From Hyphomicrobiales bacterium (GTDB lineage: Bacteria; Pseudomonadota; Alphaproteobacteria; Rhizobiales; Rhizobiaceae): 55,991 bases of DNA. Location: positions 66,672 through 122,662 of the forward strand of contig UBJO01000010.1 of NCBI GenBank assembly GCA_900465665.1. Direction: 5' to 3'. The notes beneath the pieces were generated by a model, which saw nothing but the letters and a program-made list of their open reading frames with translations, was not told where the DNA came from and ran no database searches. Positions 44,883 to 53,015 of this stretch are shown here, one piece after another. Made by a program: the position numbers and the translations under genes. Position 1 is the stretch's first letter, and each line of letters starts with the position of its first letter.

Positions 44883-46168
44883 AGAACAAGCACGACAATC
44901 CGCCCTTTCTCGCCCGCGCCATTCTCGGCCTCGTGGCGCTCGTCATCGCCAGCTTCGTCGCCTGGGCGGCGATCGCCAAGATCAACGAGATCGCCCGAGG
45001 CGAAGGTAAGGTCATTCCCGTCTCGAAGACGCAGATCATCCAGTCGTCCGAACCCGGCGTCGTCCAGCAGATCGCCGTCGTTCTCGGCCAGGTCGTGCGC
45101 AAGGGCCAGCTGCTGGTCCAGCTCGACAACACCACCACCACCTCGACGCTCGGTGAATCCGTCGCTAAGGCCCGCGCGCTCGGCGCCAAGGTGGCGCGCC
45201 TGAAGCTCGAGGAAGAGGGTAAGTACGACGAGCCCTATAATTGCCCTGAGGATATTCTGGCCGTCGCCAAGGAAGTCTGCGCCAACGAAGCCCAGCTTTT
45301 TGCCGCCGATCGCGCCAGCTACACCAACAAGCTCGGCGTGCTCAAAGAGCGCGTCCGCCAGCGCGAAAACGAGCTCAGCGAGGCGCACGCCAATATCGAC
45401 CGCCTGACGCAGAATATCGACGGCGCCCAGCGCCAGTATGACCTGATCAGCCCGCTCGCCAAGAAGAAGCTGGTCGCCGAAACCGAAGTGCTGAAGACCG
45501 AGCGCGATCTCACAGATCAGCAGGGCCAGCTCAAGGTCTACCAGGAAAGCATTGACCGCCTTCAGGCCGCCGTGCAGGAAGCCAAGCTGCAGCTCGGTGA
45601 TCTCGCGCTCGAACTGCGCCAGCAGGCGCTGACGGACAAGGCGCAGGCGCTGGCCGAGCTCTCGGTCGTCGATGAAACCGTGCGCGGCGCATCCGATCGC
45701 GTCAAGCGCACCGATATCCGCTCGCCTGTCGATGGCATCGTCAACACGCTCGAGGTCAACACCATCGGCGCCTATGTCGATCCCGGCCGCGTCATCGCCG
45801 GCATCGTTCCGACTGCCGATACGCTGCTCGTCGAAGCCAAGATCTCGCCGCGCGACGTTGCCTTCATCCGCCGTGGCCAGCCGGCCATCGTCAAGATCAC
45901 GGCTTACGACTTCTCGATCTTCGGCGGCCTCGAAGGTATCGTTGAAAACATCTCGGCCGACAGTTTGGTGGAGAAGGAAAAGGGCGAGACCTACTATCTC
46001 GTGCAGGTCAAGACCGACAAGTCGGAGCTCGCGCGCGACGGCAAGACCTATCCGATCATCCCGGGCATGGTCGCCTCGGTCGAGATCATGACCGGCAGCA
46101 AGACCGTGCTCAGCTATCTCATGAAGCCGATCAACAAGGCGCGCACCGAAGCGCTGACGGAGCGCTGA
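44879..46168 (+). CDS. HlyD/LapC-like membrane fusion protein of the type I secretion system
   Basis: 429 residues, starting within the stop codon of the ABC gene (ATGA overlap at 44879). One N-terminal membrane helix (about 12-33) is followed by the lipoyl half EGKVIPVSKTQIIQS and VVRKGQLLVQLDNT. Long coiled coils (about 140-275) follow, then the second lipoyl half and a beta-barrel (IRSPVDGIVNTLEVNTIGAY, IVPTADTLLVEAKISPRDVAF). It links the ABC exporter to the TolC-like channel in the periplasm. The next gene starts 2 nt later. Confidence 0.94.
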   Translation: MKNKHDNPPFLARAILGLVALVIASFVAWAAIAKINEIARGEGKVIPVSKTQIIQSSEPGVVQQIAVVLGQVVRKGQLLVQLDNTTTTSTLGESVAKARALGAKVARLKLEEEGKYDEPYNCPEDILAVAKEVCANEAQLFAADRASYTNKLGVLKERVRQRENELSEAHANIDRLTQNIDGAQRQYDLISPLAKKKLVAETEVLKTERDLTDQQGQLKVYQESIDRLQAAVQEAKLQLGDLALELRQQALTDKAQALAELSVVDETVRGASDRVKRTDIRSPVDGIVNTLEVNTIGAYVDPGRVIAGIVPTADTLLVEAKISPRDVAFIRRGQPAIVKITAYDFSIFGGLEGIVENISADSLVEKEKGETYYLVQVKTDKSELARDGKTYPIIPGMVASVEIMTGSKTVLSYLMKPINKARTEALTER

Positions 46169-46170
46169 CC

Positions 46171-46830
46171 ATGCTGATCGTCAAGCCCGGAATTCAGGAC
46201 GCAACCGATCTCGAACCGACCGACGAGCAACTGCCCGCGATCGACGCCGAAGAGATCGAGCCGCGTTTCCGGGCCGTGGCTGGTCGTGGCGGCGAGCGTC
46301 GCGGCATCCGCCTGGAGCGCATCTATTGGGACGGCCTCAGCCGCATGTCGGCCTCGGGCAAGATGTCGACCGCCGATCTCGTGCACTATACCGCCTCGCA
46401 GATGCCGGAATCGGGCAATCTCGCCTCGCTTCTGCGTGTTCTGAGCTTGAAATGGGCGCTGCGCCGGCTGGATACGGTCGAGGACATCTCCTCGCTTGCC
46501 AATGTCAACGCCATCATCCAGGCCTCGCCGTCGCCGGCGATCCTTTTGACGCATGAAAAGAAGGTGCAGCTCTTCAACGACGCCTTCCTGTCGATGCTGC
46601 GCCAGCGCCTGCCGCTCGGCGACCTCGCGCAGCTGACCAAGAGCCTGCGTTTCTCCATCGACACCCAGATCGAGGAAGCCATCGCCACCCTGTCGCGCAA
46701 CAAGGGCAAGACGCTCGCGACAGGCTTCACCATCACGGTCGGCACCCAGACCATGAAGGGCCAGATCAACCTGGCTTTGGCGCCGACGCACGAGAAGTCC
46801 ATGCTGATTGGCTACATCTCCCGCTACTGA
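46171..46830 (+). CDS. Ribbon-helix-helix plus PAS-like domain protein in the secretion operon
   Basis: 219 residues, starting 2 nt after the HlyD-like gene, so certainly cotranscribed. Residues about 43-100 (RRGIRLERIYWDGLSRMSAS, MSTADLVHY, SGNLASLLRVLSLKWALRRL) match the RHH_4 type of ribbon-helix-helix domain found in alphaproteobacteria. Residues about 106-219 look like a PAS domain (VNAIIQASPSPAILLTHEKK, VQLFNDAFLSML, a late MLIGYISRY strand). No membrane segment. It may be a cytoplasmic regulator sensing a signal and controlling adhesin or exporter expression. I know no characterised protein of this layout in a type I operon. Confidence 0.75.
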   Translation: MLIVKPGIQDATDLEPTDEQLPAIDAEEIEPRFRAVAGRGGERRGIRLERIYWDGLSRMSASGKMSTADLVHYTASQMPESGNLASLLRVLSLKWALRRLDTVEDISSLANVNAIIQASPSPAILLTHEKKVQLFNDAFLSMLRQRLPLGDLAQLTKSLRFSIDTQIEEAIATLSRNKGKTLATGFTITVGTQTMKGQINLALAPTHEKSMLIGYISRY

Positions 46831-46860
46831 TCCCGACCCGGCTGACATGGCCAAACTGCC

Positions 46861-47253
46861 TCAATCCTCGAAACGCCCCGCCGCATCCCGGTCGCGCTCG
46901 TACCTGTGCTTCAGCGGAAACGCCGGAAGCCACCCCTCGCGGCGGATGGTCCACAGCTCATACGTCGGCTGGAACTGGTCCTTCTGATCGAGCGACCCGA
47001 GATTGACCTCGACCTCATCGCCGCTCCGCCCAAACACCGGCGACCCGCAGCGCGGACAGAAGAACCGCCCATTATACTCCCCCGTCTCCCCCTCGACCCG
47101 CACCGCATTCTCGGGGAAGATCGCCGAGGCATGAAACAGAGCCCCGTGATGCTTGCGGCAATCCATGCAATAACAGATGCCGACCCGATAGGGCGCACCG
47201 GATACAGTCAAACGAACGCGGCCGCAAAGGCATCCTCCGGTGAACTGATCCAT
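46861..47253 (-). CDS. GFA family zinc protein (glutathione-dependent formaldehyde-activating-like)
   Basis: 130 residues. Zinc-binding cysteine motifs are in the usual places: GGCLCGRVRL (Cys8, Cys10), ICYCMDCRKHHGALF and FFCPRCGSPVFG. The GFA/CENP-V fold binds zinc and sometimes glutathione; most members have no proven enzyme activity. It converges on the secretion operon, with 30 nt between stop codons, and is otherwise unlinked to it. Confidence 0.9.
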   Translation of the reverse strand: MDQFTGGCLCGRVRLTVSGAPYRVGICYCMDCRKHHGALFHASAIFPENAVRVEGETGEYNGRFFCPRCGSPVFGRSGDEVEVNLGSLDQKDQFQPTYELWTIRREGWLPAFPLKHRYERDRDAAGRFED

Positions 47254-47430
47254 GCTTTTGCTCCTCCAAAACGCGCAGGACGAGTTATGTAGAGTGATAT
47301 GGCATCACGGCAATTCCTGCTGAAAAGGCTGCGTCATTCATCTGTGGGCGTCTTGCGGAAATACACCAAATAATTGCTGTCATAGGAGTGATATGCAGAT
47401 CTTGTTTCCGCGAATATCAGAGGGGGCCAG

Positions 47431-47964
47431 ATGATTCTTCGTGCTTTTCGGCGGGTATCGACCGTCGCCGTGGTCGCAGCGACCTTAGCCGCATGCGCGC
47501 CGGACGAGGCTTCCTTCTATCAAAACGCGCTGCCTGAAGCGCTTGGAACAACTGATATTCTGGTTTCGGGAAGCGATGCGAACTGGTTCGACATGGTGCT
47601 TCCGATACGCCGCGAAGGATGCGGCGCGGTCGTCTTCCGTCTATCCCCGGAAACCGTCGCGAAAATCCGCCAACAAGGGTTGGCATTTTTCAAGGATGCG
47701 CAGCAGGCGCGAGGCTATGATGCCAATAGTGCCAAGGGTCGCTACTATGCATACGTGGCTTGGCAGGCAACCCCTGCACCGGAAGGCTGGTTCGGCGACG
47801 GTGCCGTTGCCGGCTCCCTTTCCTGCGCGGGTGTCGCCAACGACCTGATTCGGAAGATCACCGAGGGCGGCAAGGGGACCGAGGGCTACTTTACGACAAA
47901 AAGCGAAGCGCAGCTAATTGTGCTGCCGCAGGAACAGATCGCTATTTACACCTACTTCGGCTAG
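47431..47964 (+). CDS. Putative lipoprotein of unknown function
   Basis: 177 residues, start after GAGGGGG. An N-terminal signal with lipobox LAAC (Cys22) predicts a lipid-anchored periplasmic protein. The mature part has two cysteines (in REGCGAVVF and SLSCAGVAN) that could form a disulfide, and no recognised domain. It stands alone between a GFA gene and the ArsR operon. Confidence 0.65.
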   Translation: MILRAFRRVSTVAVVAATLAACAPDEASFYQNALPEALGTTDILVSGSDANWFDMVLPIRREGCGAVVFRLSPETVAKIRQQGLAFFKDAQQARGYDANSAKGRYYAYVAWQATPAPEGWFGDGAVAGSLSCAGVANDLIRKITEGGKGTEGYFTTKSEAQLIVLPQEQIAIYTYFG

Positions 47965-48086
47965 CCCAGTCGCCGTCATTCCACGTCCCCACGTTCATCC
48001 TTGGCGCCGGCGCGACCCCACCGCAAGCGTCACCCGCCCCGCAAAAAAAAGTTTCAGGGGAGGGCGGCTTTCGCCTCTGTAAAGAT

Positions 48087-48145
48087 ATTCACCCATGTGG
48101 TTGACTATCAGTCGGATATGGATATATTCAACCACATGGGTGAAT
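48087..48145. promoter_or_regulatory. Long perfect inverted-repeat operator enclosing the ArsR promoter
   Basis: Two 18-nt arms (48087-48104 and 48128-48145), exact reverse complements, surround 23 nt. The core is CACCCATGTGGTTGA on the left arm. TTGACT (48101-48106) and TATATT (48123-48128), 16 nt apart, make a good promoter whose hexamers overlap the inner ends of the arms. Binding of the ArsR-type regulator here would block transcription of its own operon. Confidence 0.7.
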
Positions 48146-48148
48146 GAA

Positions 48149-48472
48149 ATGGATGAAGACGCACTGTCACGGATATTGAAGGCCGCGGGGGATACCACGC
48201 GGCGGCAAATCCTGACGCTCCTCGTGCAAGAGGGGCCTCTCAGGGTGACGGGGCTCGCTGCTCATTTCGACATGTCCCTGAATTCCGTCTCCAAGCACAT
48301 CAAGGTTCTGGAGGAGGCGGGGCTGGTCACCCGGCGTACTTTGGGCCGCGAGCATTTCATTGCCGCGGAGCTTGAACCGCTGAAACTGACGGAAGGCTGG
48401 TTCGCGCAACTGAAGTCGATATGGGAGCTGCGCCTGACGGCGCTGGAAGAGTTACTCGTTTCAAAGGAGTGA
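48149..48472 (+). CDS. ArsR-family winged-helix regulator
   Basis: 107 residues from the ATG at 48149; an earlier in-frame ATG (48095) lies inside the operator arm and is rejected. Winged helix: LSRILKAAGDTTRRQILTLL, then LAAHFDMSLNSVSKHIKVLEEAGLV and TLGREHFIAAE. There is no metal-binding cysteine motif, which is typical of ArsR members paired with SRPBCC proteins. The SRPBCC gene follows after 4 nt. Autoregulation through the long inverted repeat upstream is likely. Confidence 0.92.
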   Translation: MDEDALSRILKAAGDTTRRQILTLLVQEGPLRVTGLAAHFDMSLNSVSKHIKVLEEAGLVTRRTLGREHFIAAELEPLKLTEGWFAQLKSIWELRLTALEELLVSKE

Positions 48473-48476
48473 AGTC

Positions 48477-48905
48477 ATGTCCGAACTTGAACTGACGGTA
48501 AGCCGCAAGATCGCCGCCTCGCGCGAGAAGATTTTCAACGCTTGGCTCTCGCCAACAGCACTGGCGAAATTCATGAAGACGCCTTCAGGCAATTTCGATG
48601 CCCGAGATGTCACTACCGATCCGGTCAAGGGCGGCCGCTTCATGATCGTGATGGTCACTTCAGAGCGCGAGATTCCGCATTCCGGCACCTATCTCGAAGT
48701 CGATCCCTATTCGCGCCTGTCCTTCACCTGGGAATCCCCGCATTCGCTGGATGACAGCGTCGTCACCATCGATCTCAAGGAGATCGGCCCTGACGCGACC
48801 GAACTGACGCTGAAGCAGGTGAAGTTCCGCAGCGAAGGCGCCCGCGACGGCCATATCCAGGGCTGGACCTCGATCCTCGGCGAACTCGACAAATATCTCG
48901 GCTAA
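48477..48905 (+). CDS. SRPBCC/AHSA1-family protein
   Basis: 142 residues, starting 4 nt after the ArsR gene. Begins LELTVSRKIAASREKIFNAWLSP, the standard start of the AHSA1 branch of the START-like fold, and ends with GHIQGWTSILGELDKYL. The fold makes a hydrophobic pocket; partner or ligand unknown. The regulator-SRPBCC pair is common in proteobacteria and usually self-contained. Confidence 0.92.
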   Translation: MSELELTVSRKIAASREKIFNAWLSPTALAKFMKTPSGNFDARDVTTDPVKGGRFMIVMVTSEREIPHSGTYLEVDPYSRLSFTWESPHSLDDSVVTIDLKEIGPDATELTLKQVKFRSEGARDGHIQGWTSILGELDKYLG

Positions 48906-49022
48906 GTCAGGGACCGACGTGAAAAAGCCGCCGGCAATGCAGCGCCGGCGGCTTCATTTCGCCTCGGTATCGAAGCGGGATGCGAGAGGAGGCCAGCCCC
49001 GGCCCTCGCCATTGCCTTCCAA

Positions 49023-50024
49023 TCAGAAGGCAACACCTTCGCCAGGCGCGACCTTTTCGATCGGCATGGCAGATGCCATCTGGCTGCCACCGACGCGCGA
49101 GCCATGCAGATAGCCCTTGCCGCCGGCGATCGAATAGAGCGGCATGTAGTCGGGCAGCCGGCTGTCGGCCAGAACCTCGTCGCGCATGTTGTCGAGAATA
49201 TAGTGGTTGCCGCCGGCCGAGACCGAGAGAACGGCGTGGTAGAAATGGCGCTTCTGGTCGAACAGCACGACAATCGCCATGTCCTTCAGATCGATGCCTT
49301 CGGCATTGAGTGCCGCCATCTTCAGGATCGCGAAGTCCTCGCAATCGCCCTGCTGGCGCTTCAGCGTCTCGGAAGGCGTCGCCCAGTAATCGGCGACCTT
49401 GTAGGTGTCGATGTCGCGGGCGTAGCGGATCGTGTGGTTGATCGTGGTGTTGATCGCGTTCATCTTGTCGCGCAGCGATGCCTGCGATGTCTTGGCGAAC
49501 GATGCCTTGACCGCGCTGACGGCCTCAGTGCACTTGCCCGCGCCGCAGGAAATGGCGCTGCCGCTGGTCATTTCGTCCAGCGAAGGCGCCAGCCGCTTCA
49601 GGGCTGCCAGGCGCTTGAAGGGGATCGCCACCGATCCGAACACGCCGCCATCATCAGGGCGCGCGGCGATCGAGGGGCGGGTTGCCGGCTTCACGGATGC
49701 GGTGGTCTCGGGGCTGAACGCGGCGGCCGCAACCGGCGCCGGCGTCTTCAGGGCCGCGAGATCGATCGAGCCGAAAGCCTGCGCGAGGCCGCGTCCGGCG
49801 AGCGTGACGAGGCGTGCCATGCCACCGACGCTGACAGCGCTTGCCGCCTGCTCGGCAATGCTTTCCGAAATATAGCTGGAGTAAGATGCGCCGTATGCTT
49901 CTGTATTATAAAGAACAGAAGCGGATGCATGATTGTAAGAAAAAGAAGAAAATGCCGAAAGAAGTGCGATGAAAGCGATTTTGTTTGTTTTTGTTCTTTT
50001 GGTCACGGGACTTAATTTCTCCAC
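49023..50024 (-). CDS. LapG-family periplasmic cysteine protease (BTLCP, transglutaminase-like)
   Basis: 333 residues. GTG at 50024, with another GTG at 50006; neither has a strong ribosome site. A signal peptide lies at about 15-35. The catalytic domain is in the C-terminal half: Cys228 in QQGDCEDFAILK, His263 in RHFYHAVLSV and Asp278 in YILDNMRDEV. The spacings of 35 and 15 residues are close to those in Pseudomonas LapG. Asp227 and Glu229 flank the Cys, as in the calcium site known from LapG. Residues about 60-155 are an extra Ala/Pro-rich segment. LapG releases LapA-type adhesins by cutting after TAA; the giant adhesin here has VAAG. The adhesin link is inference; other rhizobial BTLCP proteins have unknown substrates. 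Confidence 0.85.
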   Translation of the reverse strand: MEKLSPVTKRTKTNKIAFIALLSAFSSFSYNHASASVLYNTEAYGASYSSYISESIAEQAASAVSVGGMARLVTLAGRGLAQAFGSIDLAALKTPAPVAAAAFSPETTASVKPATRPSIAARPDDGGVFGSVAIPFKRLAALKRLAPSLDEMTSGSAISCGAGKCTEAVSAVKASFAKTSQASLRDKMNAINTTINHTIRYARDIDTYKVADYWATPSETLKRQQGDCEDFAILKMAALNAEGIDLKDMAIVVLFDQKRHFYHAVLSVSAGGNHYILDNMRDEVLADSRLPDYMPLYSIAGGKGYLHGSRVGGSQMASAMPIEKVAPGEGVAF

Positions 50025-50074
50025 TTGTTGGGAGAAATGTACCGATCAGCCATAAATATCGGGTTTGGAAGCGT

Positions 50075-50098
50075 GGATAACTTAGAACGAAGTTATCC
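50075..50098. promoter_or_regulatory. Inverted repeat between the LapG-like gene and the lipoprotein gene
   Basis: GGATAACTT (50075-50083) and AAGTTATCC (50090-50098), perfect 9-nt arms with a 6-nt spacer, 51 nt upstream of the LapG-like gene on its strand and 137 nt before the divergent gene. Position and symmetry fit an operator. Confidence 0.5.
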
Positions 50099-50234
50099 GC
50101 TCAAAAAAGCTGAAAATTTTAGCTTCTCCGTCAACCAAGTTTGGGGGAAGGGTTTGCTTTCGCCAGATGCCTATGCAGATATGAGGCCGCGAAATGGCCG
50201 CTATAGACGGCCTGATTAGGGTTTGGGGGAAGCA

Positions 50235-51467
50235 GTGATCGTTAAGGGCAGGGATGAGGCGCGTGGTGCGCATGGTTTACGCGGCGTCCTTGGCGCAGCC
50301 CGCAAGGGGGCGCAAGCCACCCGATCGCTCCTGCTTCTCTCCGTCGTGCTCTCCTGCGGCGCACTTGCCGCCTGCCAGTCCGACGTCGATGGCATTGCCA
50401 GAAACGTCAAGACCAACGACATCAAGCCGCCGTCGAGCGACGTCGAGGAAAGCTTCGGCGAAAACGGCGCCGAGATCACTCTGCTGATGCAGAAGGGCTC
50501 GAACGGGCTCTTCGAAGGCCCGTCACGCGATGTCAGGGATGCCGCGGCCCTCGGCATCGGCGAGCTCGGCGCCAACCAGGCCTTCGTCAAGGTGATCGAC
50601 GTCGCAAGCCCGGCCGCCGCACCCGCCGCTGTGGCCGCCGCCAAGTCCAGAAGCTCGGCGATCCTCATCAGCTATTTGCCACCGGCAACCACGGCAGCCG
50701 TCGCCGCCATGCCATCCGACCAGCGCCCGCCGCTCCTCAATCTCGGCCAACCCGTGCCGGCCACATCTGGCAATGTCTACAATCTCGCATCGAGCGAAAC
50801 CGACAGCGCGCTGGAAGGCCTGCGCACAGCCGCCGCCAGCGGCCACAAGAAGGTCGTCGTCTTCGCGCAGCGGGATCTCCCGCAACCGGCCGATCTCAGG
50901 CTGGCGGACGCCATCCGCGCCTCGGGCGGCACCTTTCTCGGTATCACCAGATATGACCTGACGGATGCAGCGGCCGCAGCCGCGGTGCAGACGGCCAAGC
51001 CGCAGCTGCAGCAGGCCGATACGGTGCTCATTCTCGGCCGCACGGCGATCACCACCACCATCGAAGGCGCGATCAAGGCCGGCGGCCAGAGCAATCTCAA
51101 TTTCGTCGGCACCAGCGCCTGGCCGCCGCAGACCTACCGCGAACCGACCGCCAACGGCACGCTGATCGCCATGGTCGAGCCCGAGGCCACCTCGCTGATC
51201 TCGGAGCGCTACCAGCGCCACTACAAGCGGCCGCTCTCGGCCGATGCTGCCTATGGCTATGACGCCATCGCCATCGCCTCGGGCATCATCCGCACCAAGG
51301 GTCCGACGGGCCTCAACGCCGAGACGCTGACCAGCAAGGTCGGCTTCCGCGGCGTCACCGGCCTCTTCCGCCTATCTCCATCCGGCCAGGTCGAGCGCAG
51401 GCTCAGCCTCTACGCCATCGGCGGCGGCAAGCTCAACGTGCTCGCCGCCGCGCCGGCTTCATTCTGA
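50235..51467 (+). CDS. Periplasmic-binding-fold lipoprotein (penicillin-binding protein activator-like)
   Basis: I prefer the GTG at 50235, which follows GGGGGA; a TTG at 50223 is the alternative. A hydrophobic segment ends in LAAC (lipobox), after an unusually long basic N-region of about 30 residues. The rest is a type I periplasmic-binding fold like branched-chain amino acid receptors and LpoA: ITLLMQKGSNGLFEGPSRDV, KKVVVFAQRDLP, SLISERYQRHYKRPLSADAAYGYDAIAIASGI. Such lipoproteins are annotated as PBP activators; a role in cell-wall synthesis is possible but unproven. No partner gene adjacent. Confidence 0.8.
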   Translation: MIVKGRDEARGAHGLRGVLGAARKGAQATRSLLLLSVVLSCGALAACQSDVDGIARNVKTNDIKPPSSDVEESFGENGAEITLLMQKGSNGLFEGPSRDVRDAAALGIGELGANQAFVKVIDVASPAAAPAAVAAAKSRSSAILISYLPPATTAAVAAMPSDQRPPLLNLGQPVPATSGNVYNLASSETDSALEGLRTAAASGHKKVVVFAQRDLPQPADLRLADAIRASGGTFLGITRYDLTDAAAAAAVQTAKPQLQQADTVLILGRTAITTTIEGAIKAGGQSNLNFVGTSAWPPQTYREPTANGTLIAMVEPEATSLISERYQRHYKRPLSADAAYGYDAIAIASGIIRTKGPTGLNAETLTSKVGFRGVTGLFRLSPSGQVERRLSLYAIGGGKLNVLAAAPASF

Positions 51468-51488
51468 CGCAAGCCCACGACTGCCCGA

Positions 51489-53015
51489 TCAGGCAGCCGT
51501 CGCGGCAGCGACGAAGAATCCTTCCGGGCTCTCCACCTCCACCAGCCTCTTGCCGTCGATCAGCCAGAAACGGTTGCCGAAGTTGCGGATGAAGTCGCGG
51601 TCGTGCGAGACCAGCAGGCAGCTCGCCTGCTGCGCCATCAATTCGCTCTCCAGCGCCTCCTGACCCTCGATGTCGAGATGGTTGGTCGGTTCGTCCAGCA
51701 GGTAGAAGTTCGGGTTGGTCAGCCGCAACGCCAGCATCCCCAATCGTGCCTTCTGCCCGCCCGAGAGCCTGCCGATCGGCTTGCCCTGCATCTCGATCGT
51801 CATCCCGGCGCCGGCAAGCAGCGCGCGGGCTCTCGCATCGCCGACATCGAAGCGCCTGAGGATCATCCGCATCGGCGTCTCCTCGTCGATCAGCTCGTTC
51901 AGCGCCTGGTCGCCATAGCCGAGCACCAGCGACGGCGTCGCCTTGATACCCTCGACGGTGCCCTCGGCCTCCAGGATCGCGCGCCGCAGCATCGTCACCA
52001 TCCGGCTTTTGCCCATGCCATTGGCGCCCAGCAGAACGATGCGGTCCCCCTGGCAGATGAACTGCTTGCCGGTCTTGAAGAGCGGCGTGCCATCGGGCCG
52101 CGCCACGATCGCATCCTCGAGCGTCACCAGCACCTTGGCGTGGGTGCCGCGATTGGCAAGCCGGATCGCGCCCGAGGAGCGCTCCAGATGCGCGGGCTTG
52201 GCCGCATCCTCCAGCTTTTCCGCCCGCTGCTTCAGCTGCTTGGTCTTGACGACGAGCAGGTCGCTGCCGGAGTTGATGCCGATATTGTTGAGCTTGGCGG
52301 CCTGCTGGCGCAGCTTCTCCGCCGTCTTCATGTCACGCTGGTAGCGCCGCTCGTCGGCCGCGTCGCTGTCGTCGAGCGCTGCCCGCGCTTGCGAATAGGG
52401 CAGCGAAAACAGCGCCGATTGCTCGGGCCGCAGAAACAGCGTCCGGTTGGTCGTGGCGTCGAGAAAGGCGCGGTCGTGGCTGGAGATGATGACGGGCATG
52501 TCGCGCGGCAGCGCGTTCAGCCAGTCCTCAAGCCGGGCGATCTTCCCGAGGTCGAGATGGTTGGTCGGCTCGTCAAGCAGAAGCACGTCGGGCTCGGTGA
52601 CCGAGACGCGCGCCAGCATCGCCAGCCGCTGCCAGCCGCCGCTGAGCTGCCCCACCGGCCGCTCGCGCATCTCATCAGGCACATCGAGGCCGGCAAGCAC
52701 CATGTCGACCCGCCAGCTCTCGTTGAGCTGCTGGTCCTCGGGCAGCGCCCTCAGCACCGCCTCGTGCAGCGGCAGAGAAAGAAGGGCAGGCGGCACGTCC
52801 TGTTCGACATGGCCGATGGTGAGCCCGCGAGAGCGGGTGATGTCGCCCTCGCTCGGCTCGATCGCACCGGACAGGCAGCGCAGCAGCGTGGACTTGCCGC
52901 GCCCGTTTGGGGCGACAAGGCCGATGCGGTCGCCGGCGCCGATCGCAAGCGTGAGGTTGGCAAACAGCGGCTTGCCAAGCGTGATGCCGAGATTGCGGAT
53001 ATGGATTGTCGTCAT
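51489..53015 (-). CDS. ABC-F family ATPase
   Basis: 508 residues, with two ABC modules and no membrane segment, the ABC-F layout. Module 1: Walker A APNGRGKST, signature LSGGW, Walker B LLLDEPTNHLDLG. Module 2: Walker A GANGMGKSR, signature LSGGQ, Walker B LLDEPTNHLDIEG. Between them lies a basic charged linker (about 215-280, QRDMKTAEKLRQQAAKLNN and VVKTKQLKQRAEKLEDAAK). ABC-F proteins act on the ribosome, in translation rescue or antibiotic protection. Module 2's Walker A ends in Ser-Arg rather than Ser-Thr. Which subgroup it belongs to cannot be told. Confidence 0.93.
   Translation of the reverse strand: MTTIHIRNLGITLGKPLFANLTLAIGAGDRIGLVAPNGRGKSTLLRCLSGAIEPSEGDITRSRGLTIGHVEQDVPPALLSLPLHEAVLRALPEDQQLNESWRVDMVLAGLDVPDEMRERPVGQLSGGWQRLAMLARVSVTEPDVLLLDEPTNHLDLGKIARLEDWLNALPRDMPVIISSHDRAFLDATTNRTLFLRPEQSALFSLPYSQARAALDDSDAADERRYQRDMKTAEKLRQQAAKLNNIGINSGSDLLVVKTKQLKQRAEKLEDAAKPAHLERSSGAIRLANRGTHAKVLVTLEDAIVARPDGTPLFKTGKQFICQGDRIVLLGANGMGKSRMVTMLRRAILEAEGTVEGIKATPSLVLGYGDQALNELIDEETPMRMILRRFDVGDARARALLAGAGMTIEMQGKPIGRLSGGQKARLGMLALRLTNPNFYLLDEPTNHLDIEGQEALESELMAQQASCLLVSHDRDFIRNFGNRFWLIDGKRLVEVESPEGFFVAAATAA

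Noticed and set aside
48095..48148. Upstream ATG (48095) as the start of the ArsR gene
   Set aside because: It lies inside the left operator arm and upstream of the -10 box, and the added residues are not part of the ArsR fold.
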